From: Krasilnikovozyma curviuscula
Taxonomy: Eukaryota > Basidiomycota > Tremellomycetes > Cystofilobasidiales > Mrakiaceae
Assembly: GCA_014825775.1 (NCBI GenBank)
Contig: MVAQ01000032.1
Span: 62,001 to 126,000, forward strand
Reading direction: 5' to 3'
Length of the DNA: 64,000 nucleotides
The notes beneath the pieces are model-generated. The model saw nothing but the letters and a program-made list of their open reading frames with translations. It was not told the origin of the DNA and did no database searches. Positions 57,777 through 64,000 of the stretch are shown piece by piece (positions within the stretch are counted from its first letter, which is position 1; the number at the start of each line of letters is the position of its first letter). The position numbers were made by a program, and so were the translations under genes.

Positions 57777-59161
57777 TCATTTGTGGTTCATCAAAACACA
57801 AGCGACACTTCCCAGCTGTCTTCGAACGTCATGGAAGTCGACATCATGAGCTGCGAATCACCAATAATGGATCAGGATATGTTCTCACAAACGTGAAAAA
57901 GGTCAGGGGACTAAAGGTGACTTACTATCTTCGACCTCACCCCACAGCTCAATCTGGCTGTCTACCTCGACCTGAGAGGCTTTGGCAGCTTCTTCCACCG
58001 ATATCCTTCCTTCCACTAAAGCCAACGCTATCAAGAATGACTTAGTCGTGTATACCGCTCTTTCGAAGGCTGCAGTGATGGTGGGTGACCAGCGGAACGA
58101 AGACACATACGAAGGTCAGGGATTACAGCAAAGGCAAAGATGCGACAGAGAATAGGGAAGCACTCACCTGCTAACTTCCATCCATCCCAGCTTTCCATTA
58201 GCTCTTCAAACACCTTCCTCACATCAGGGTCCTGCTTATACACCAAGACGCTTTCGAATGTCTTCAACTTGGGCACCGAATATTCTTCTCTGGCCCATGC
58301 GAGTAAGGGATCCCAATGTGCCTTTTGAAGACGGACTAGACGTTCTGGTTGAGATTCGTGGAAGCTGGATCCATCCCGAAAAGAGAACGGATTAGTCATA
58401 TTTGAACTCGCATGCCCAAACAGCTGCAGAAGGTGGAAGGAGGTGCAGTACAACTCACCAGATCGTGTCGGTGTCAAGATACTTGATCAAAGCTTCTCTA
58501 ACCTTTTGATGGAGCTCTTTCGAACCAGTCAGAGAGTCTAAAGCCCTAGACGCTATCGATGTCTGTGTAGTACCCACTCATGCAAGCGTCAGCAACAGAA
58601 TGATGCTGCTCCTTCAACCCCAAGAGCGATACTCACGAGAGGTAACGAATGGTTCTTCAATATCTTTTCCTGGTTTTCCCATTCGTTAGCGATCAAGAAA
58701 GCCAGAACCTTTTTCTCTTCCGGTATGAGCAAAGGCTTTCCTGAAGGGGTGCGAAGAGCTCGACTGTCCAATGTGATTTGATGGCCTAAAATCCGAGTAG
58801 GTCAGGTATAGTGACAGAACGCTGAGGGTGCTAACACTATGTAGAACAAGTACTGACCACCTTCTGCTTCCTTGATGCCAACGGTCTTCCAAAATCTTGA
58901 GTTGGTTTTTTCAGCACCTGGTTTTCATGAAATGACAGATTAGCTCAGTCGTGGTCTCCTCAAAATCCATCAAAGTTAAGGAAGATACCTACGATTGGTT
59001 TCACTCTTGACAGATCCGTCGAACTTTTCAGCGGATACTTTTGGAAGGGTGTACGAAGATGGACCAGCGGCAGACGAAGCAAATCGGACGTTGCAGCAGG
59101 ACCGCCTGGTCGAGACAGAGAACAGTTCGTTCTTAAGCAAACCAAAAGCTGATCTAGACAT
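57777..59161 (-). CDS. ATP12: Mitochondrial F1-ATPase assembly chaperone Atp12
   Basis: A mitochondrial presequence (MSRSAFGLLKNELFSVSTRR) precedes the Atp12 core: NSRFWKTVGIKEAEGGHQIT, LDSRALRTPSGKPLLIPEE, FLIANEWENQEKILKNHSLP, LVRLQKAHWDPLLAWARE, and the C-terminal block IELWGEVEDTHDVDFHDVRR followed by QLGS. The last exon, ending in VACVLMNHK, is joined after a GT-AG intron that makes the conserved HDVD-x2-D-x-RRQ motif. Atp12 binds the free F1 alpha subunit in the matrix before the hexamer forms. About six introns. Identification is strong. Confidence 0.95.
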
Positions 59162-59315
59162 GCCGTATGTTCGAGGTGTTGGTTCGCGGTCAGAATACGG
59201 TGAAAGCGGAGAGTTGACGACGTTAGGTGTCAAAGAGTGGCGATTCGGATGTACTTGCAGCCATAGATAATGGTAGAGAATTTAACTTGGTTCTTAGAGC
59301 ATCACATAACAGAGT

Positions 59316-61901
59316 TTACGACGCTGATTTCCTTCGCGCTTCCCAGAACTCAATCTCGACCTCTTGTTTGTGACCGAAGGCAACCTGTGCGAAAATGGGG
59401 TTAGTCTCCTTCAACTAAATATATGAGAGAGAGAGAAGGAAGAATACTCACTCGCAAAGCACTGATAATTCCATCGTAGATTGTGCTAGTGAACGCTTCC
59501 TTCATAGCGACGTCTTTTGCAGGCTTACTTGAGGCGTGATTCTCTATCAGCCTCTGCAGTTCATTACGCAAGGATGTTAGTCTGAAAGAGAGGAGAGACG
59601 GTGTCAGAAGCTTCTCGACAGAAGCGCAAGAAGGTAGAAAGAGACGCGAGACGCACGATGAGAAAAGCATGTTCTCGTCGGAGACCGACGACAGAATTGC
59701 AATCGCATTGAAGAGATTTGTGTACCTCATAGCAATCTAGGGGGTTATCCAGAAAATTGTAGTTGTTTAATTTCAGAATAAGGGAGATTTTGGACAGCTG
59801 CTTACCTTTTGAACGTCACCATCCTTGACCTTGGTCGATGATCCCGCGAACAGCCCTGTTGCAGCTTTCGCACTGTCAGCCGTCTTCTTCAAGCTCTCAA
59901 TGTTCAATCCCATTTCCTTTTGGAACAACGGCCATAACGCGAGTCGTTGCTTGATACAGAATCCCTCGAGGGGAGCGCACCCTCGCGTTCCCAGCTCCGT
60001 CAGCACAGCATCGTTCAATCGAATTTGGGTGAGAAGGGAGACGAGGGGTGGAACCGGCGTTGAAAGAGAGGTTATGAAGGCCTGTTGAAGTGAAAAATTA
60101 AAAATGTCAGGTTATGATTACCTCTGGCAACTGCTTTGGAGAAGAGCACTCACTTGAATGTACTCCATGGCAGGGTCGAAGATCATCTTCCAGCTGACTT
60201 CCATCTCCATCAACTCCTCCTTTGTCATGACCAACACACCTTCGGAATCCTCTACATCTCCTCTCCCAGTACGACTCCATTCAGAATCACGCCTCGCAAA
60301 GTCCGCTATCGGTCCTTTTGGTACTGCGCCAACTCCAGCCTCGCTCATGGCAGCTTCGTCGACTGAGCCTAACCGAGAGTTTGCCCGGGAAGGATCTTGT
60401 GTCTGAGTACCTGATGTTGGTATCGAGGTATTCCCGCCAAAGAAACGGACGAGGAAGGCGTACTCGGCTGAGGCGTTGTCCATGAGAACGAGCATGATCG
60501 AACGGAACAAAATCTCAGGCGGTAGTTTCTGTAGATGAGAGTAAACGGTGGTTAGTATCGCAACCCCCAGTTTTCGTCGAAGAGCAACTTACGAAGTCTT
60601 TTTCGTCAGCCTGCCACGCCAATGCGACGCCTTCTCCTTCGACCCTCGCATACGCCAACAGCGCGCCTTCAGGATCTTCCTCTCCAGCGGCAATAGAAGT
60701 AATGGACTCAGCAACGGATACTCGATTTAATATTGAGGATGCTGGTATCGAGAGACTGCCGTTATGTTGATGGCCTCCACCTGCTGCCGTTGCTGCTTCG
60801 ACGACTGGTGATGCTGCCACAGTCGACGACTTCAGATCTCCAATTTTCCCTTCGTACACCTTCCACCTCGCTTTGATCAGACCTAGCGCCCTTGTGTATC
60901 TCCTCATTCCAGTCTCGTAATAGCCTCTAGCCCTCCAGATGTAACTTCTTCTAACCTCTGTAGCGATTTGAGGGTTTTGTCGGCTGACGAAAGAGTACAG
61001 GGGTTTCATTTTGAGCAGAGAAGCCGTTTGAAGGATTGGAAGATTTGTTGATATCGACGTTGACATTGGTGTTAAAGAGCTGAGGATATGGGCTCTGATT
61101 TTCTGGACAGCCATCACCTTAAGACCTGAAAGGACGCCTTCCATTTCCTTCGCTGCTTTCACCCTTGTCTTTCGCCGTTCCACTTCATTCATAATTTCTT
61201 CTAGCTTCTCGACCGCTTCGATCCATTTGGTAGTTTCTGAGACTGGCGTGTCGAGGATGGTGTGGATTAGAGGGGGCGGGATAGTTATGGAAGCCAGTAG
61301 GGAGGTAAGAGGCTGAGAGATCGTCTGTGAAAATACAAAGATCAGTTTCATTTGATACTACTACTATGTTCAGGGATAAGTTCTTACTCTACGACCACCT
61401 CCCCGTCTCTCGATGTCCTGAGAACGGTTGTGAAGATCCTTGATTTCACCTGAAACTGACGAGAGGTCCGTCTGGAAGGTCGATACGAAGGATGAGAGTG
61501 TAGTGAGGAGGACTTTGGATGCCTGTTCAGTCCCGAGAGAGATCAGTAGTCAGTGAGTTGCACCGGCCACAGCAAGACGGAAGAAGGGAGGGCGATTCGT
61601 ACCTGAATTTGCTCATGGAGCTCACGATACTCCTGCTCTTGCGATTCAACTGTATGAGGTGTTGAAAAGGGATGATATTAGCTCCAGAAGAATAGGCAGT
61701 TTCCAAGGGGAGAGGGGAACGATGACAGAAAGGACGGACAATTGTAGAGTGCTAGTTCCTCCTCTTGGTCCAACAGAACATCTTGCCCTCCCCCCTCCGT
61801 ACCATTCACAGTCTCATACCCTTCGGTACCTATCGTCACATAAACAAGAGGCGAATCATTAGTGAGGGAGCGACAGAAATCAGGCAAGCGTACGCACCCA
61901 T
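59316..61901 (-). CDS. VPS52: GARP complex subunit Vps52
   Basis: The first coding exon contains only ATGG (61898-61901). The next exon encodes GTEGYETVNGTEGGGQDVLL and joins to NFESQEQEYRELHEQIQASK and VSTFQTDLSSVSGEIKDLHN, the coiled-coil start of Vps52. The central region, ASLLKMKPLYSFVSRQNPQI and RARGYYETGMRRYTRALGLI, is the conserved Vps52/Sac2 block. The C-terminus ends EVEIEFWEARRKSAS. Vps52 is the common scaffold of the GARP and EARP tethering complexes, which dock endosome-derived vesicles at the trans-Golgi network. The N-terminal join was chosen because it alone restores ALYNFESQEQEY. It follows ATP12 on the same strand, separated by 154 bp. Identification is strong. Confidence 0.92.
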
Positions 61902-62497
61902 GAAACTCGTTTGCTGGACCAGCCAGCGCGACCTTCGACGAAGCTATACCTCAACAAGTGCCCTTGTTATAGCTACGTGAGGAAGAGATTCAGATGTTCT
62001 ACCAGCGTGAATATGTTCGCCGGACTGTTGGAAAAACTCGAGAGATATGCTCAGCTTCTACTCGACGCAGAACGAAGGTGGCAGCAATGCCATCGCAGCC
62101 ACAACGACAATGAATTTGTGGTTTTAGGGGTTTTTACAGATTTAGTTCTTATATTCTGTGATAGCAAACGAAATCTACTATTGATGCCCAGCTTGCCGTT
62201 TTGAGCTGGCGCGATGCGATGCTGTTACTTAACTGACATCCCAAGAGTAGCAACAAGGCGATGCTCCTATTGTGATCAGAATAGCTTAAACGCTTCATGT
62301 TCAACAACTATCTCTTTGGGCCCTTTTTGAAAGCTTAAAACATTGGGAGGGGCAACACCAGCTTTGTTTTTGCTTCGCCACTGGGAATACCTGCCTTGCC
62401 CCACTCCATCTTCCAAACAAAACAGAATCCAGAATCTTACTGCTCTCTTCTATCCTTTTTGTCATACTTCAACTGCTGAAAAAACCAACTCTTGAAA
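61902..62497. promoter_or_regulatory. Divergent promoter region (VPS52 / small membrane orphan)
   Basis: 596 bp between the two start codons. It contains AC/CT-rich sections near 62380-62470 that probably form the leader of the plus-strand gene. No strong core promoter motif is seen. Confidence 0.4.
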
Positions 62498-63496
62498 ATG
62501 TTGGAAAATGGGTACGTCATCGGACTGCGTTTCAAATGATGGAACTCGCCCCTTCTCCTCTTACACCCAACTCCATCTTACTATTCCACCCCACTTCACA
62601 CTCGTATAAAAGCTTCCAGCAGAATGACAGAAGCTACAGGAATCCGTCAAAGACAACACAAGCTCGATGAAGATGGAGTTGATGTGACGAAACCGAAGGA
62701 CGAACCTCAAGGCAAAACTTTGAAGAGAATGAGTTTCAATGGCTGTAAGTTGGCTCAGTGTGACTTTTTGGATAGTGAATTTGACTGTGTGTACCCTTCG
62801 TTTATAGTGATGCTCAGAGTTGCTTTGATTTTGCTCGCCATCTCCGGATACTACTTGTAGTAAGTGGATATACAGCATTTGAGTCACCAACTGATCATTA
62901 TCCCCCTCACTTTCCTTCAGCAAAGCTTCTGTGGCATCAGCTGAAGTCGGAGGTTGGTGGAATCTGATCAGGGGAAAGAAGCCTGAACCGATTCCTATCG
63001 CTCAAGTGAGGTCTACTTCTTTGAATTCTCTCGTTGATCGATAATAATTTTACGTTCCTTCACCCTGTTTACCTGATCATAGCAAACTCATGACGCCGAG
63101 TTGAAGCATACCCAAAACGGTGGAGCGCCAGTTGAAGACCTCATTATTGAGCTAGCTGATAGCTTGGGAATCCAGTGGGTAGACTTTCGTTCTATGCCTT
63201 GAAACAAAGTCATCTATCTAATACTCTGTACAAATTATGTTTCTTGCTAGTCCCTCCGACGTCACCGCCGCACTGCGGCCTTTACTGCATCCTGGTGAAG
63301 CAGCTCCAGCCGGTCTCACTGACTCAGACCCATCAGCTCACGAGGAAACTGGTAATTACACCCTATCACATATCCACAAAATACATACACACTAATCACA
63401 GTGATGCGACCTTTCTCAGAAACTGGATACGTTGGTGCCGCTGCAAATGTTGCATCTGGCGCTGGCTCTGTACTCGACATGCTTGTTGCTGATTAA
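62498..63496 (+). CDS. Small single-pass membrane protein (orphan)
   Basis: The spliced protein has about 165 residues. It begins MLENGRMTEATGIRQRQHKL (or starts at the second Met, 62624, if the first exon is untranslated). A charged N-terminus, a hydrophobic helix (LMLRVALILLAISGYYLY), then KASVASAEVGGWWNLIRGKK and a small, acidic, Ala/Gly-rich tail ending AGSVLDMLVAD are visible. The first intron's acceptor is tandem (ccagcag), and either choice keeps the frame. I do not recognise the family. One membrane helix with a positive flank suggests a tail outside the cytosol or a mitochondrial/ER inner position; this is not decidable. Five to six introns with consistent frames support a real gene. 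Confidence 0.65.
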
Positions 63497-63767
63497 ACTA
63501 TAACACTTCATGGTAGTATCTACAAATGCGTGTGATACTGAGTCGTTGTGTAAGAGCGATCGCTGAGAAACTAAATGCAGTGCACGATCCGATGATGTGA
63601 TGAACCAGTTATGGCTCCAATGAAGCCTAGCAAGCTTCCATCTTACCTCCCAGAAATATTGTCATAGCACATTTTGAGATTTGGAAGAGAAACTGCTTGA
63701 ATCAATACTCGCGTTACCACGCGTTCAGAGCCAGCACTCGACAGGCACAAGCCTCACCCTCACACAA

Positions 63768-64000
63768 ATGGCCAGGGTTTCAGCTGTAGCGTCGTCATCT
63801 GGAAGTTCAACGCCAAATGCTCCCTTTGAGCTGGAATGGTCATCTGAATGGCAATATCATGTCGATAGTTACTTTGATGAAAATGAGCGTGAGTTCATCA
63901 ATTCATTAGAGGTCTTCTTTTCCAGCTGAACTGGAAATCCCCCTGGTCAACAGTTGAATTAGCTCTCGATGCCATTGGATACTTTATCAGCTCCAAGAAC
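63768..64000 (+). CDS. 5' part of an unidentified gene running off the window
   Basis: Exon 1 (63768-63888) encodes MARVSAVASSSGSSTPNAPF and ELEWSSEWQYHVDSYFDENE. An intron of 65 nt (63889-63953, gtgagt ... tcaacag) brings the frame into LELALDAIGYFISSKN, which is open to the window end. A nearer acceptor at 63925 would hit a stop after about ten residues, so the farther one is preferred. There is too little sequence to name a family. An ATG earlier than 63768 in the same frame was not found. Confidence 0.45.

Noticed and set aside
62605..62612. TATAAAAG directly before the second Met of the small membrane orphan
   Set aside because: It is only 12 bp from the ATG at 62624, too close to act as a TATA box for that start, and it lies within the proposed first intron. 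Kept only as a remark in a finding.

Overview
The window is a gene-dense piece of a fungal nuclear chromosome. It holds 28 protein-coding genes in 64 kb, on both strands. Nearly every gene is broken by short GT-AG introns, mostly 50-90 nt. The gene set is typical of a basidiomycete yeast: intron-rich ribosomal protein and histone genes, a calcineurin A with a Ser/Pro-rich tail, snurportin, a CCDC6-like coiled-coil protein and an RNF216-like RBR ligase. I infer a member of the Tremellomycetes (Cryptococcus/Kwoniella-like). The species cannot be fixed from the sequence alone. I see no transposon, CRISPR array, rRNA or convincing tRNA.

Layout. 0.1-4.1 kb: CCDC6-like protein and a two-RRM SR splicing factor (+). 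4.8-9.2 kb: a small zinc-binding orphan and RPL3 (-), with RPL20 (+) divergent from RPL3. 9.6-18.2 kb: a metal-dependent amidohydrolase (+), SRP19/SEC65 (-), a JTB-like membrane protein (+) and an RNF216-like RBR E3 ligase with a SUMO-interacting motif (+). 18.3-24.1 kb: a ferric-reductase-like oxidoreductase and a MARF1-like NYN/LOTUS protein (-). 24.9-28.5 kb: a Gly/Tyr-rich orphan with a natural seven-histidine run and a TPA1/OGFOD1 prolyl hydroxylase (+). 28.8-40.6 kb: SEC31, an FHA/coiled-coil/tail-anchor protein of the SLMAP/Far type, and an MFS sugar porter (-). 41.3-42.8 kb: snurportin (+). 43.3-47.1 kb: calcineurin A and mitochondrial mL54 (-). 47.6-53.7 kb: histone H3, a B-type cyclin and mitochondrial uL16m (+). 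53.8-61.9 kb: DcpS scavenger decapping enzyme, a PHO80-like cyclin, ATP12 and VPS52 (-). 62.5-64.0 kb: a small single-pass membrane orphan and the start of a gene that leaves the window (+).

These are mostly housekeeping genes with no operon-like logic. Several serve shared processes: cytosolic and mitochondrial translation (RPL3, RPL20, mL54, uL16m), secretion and trafficking (SRP19, SEC31, VPS52), RNA handling (SR protein, DcpS, NYN/LOTUS, snurportin) and cell-cycle or signalling control (cyclins, calcineurin, FHA protein, RBR ligase).

The most unusual structure is in gene architecture. The histone H3 N-terminal tail is spread over coding exons of 4, 11 and 30 nt. Several genes carry only 4-17 coding nt in the start-codon exon. 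There is a 10-nt microexon, a probable 32- or 38-nt intron, a GC-AG intron, and a 467-nt intron splitting the signature motif of the SR protein. Exon joins were worked out by hand from reading frames and splice consensus. Outer limits are stop and start codons; UTRs were not delimited.
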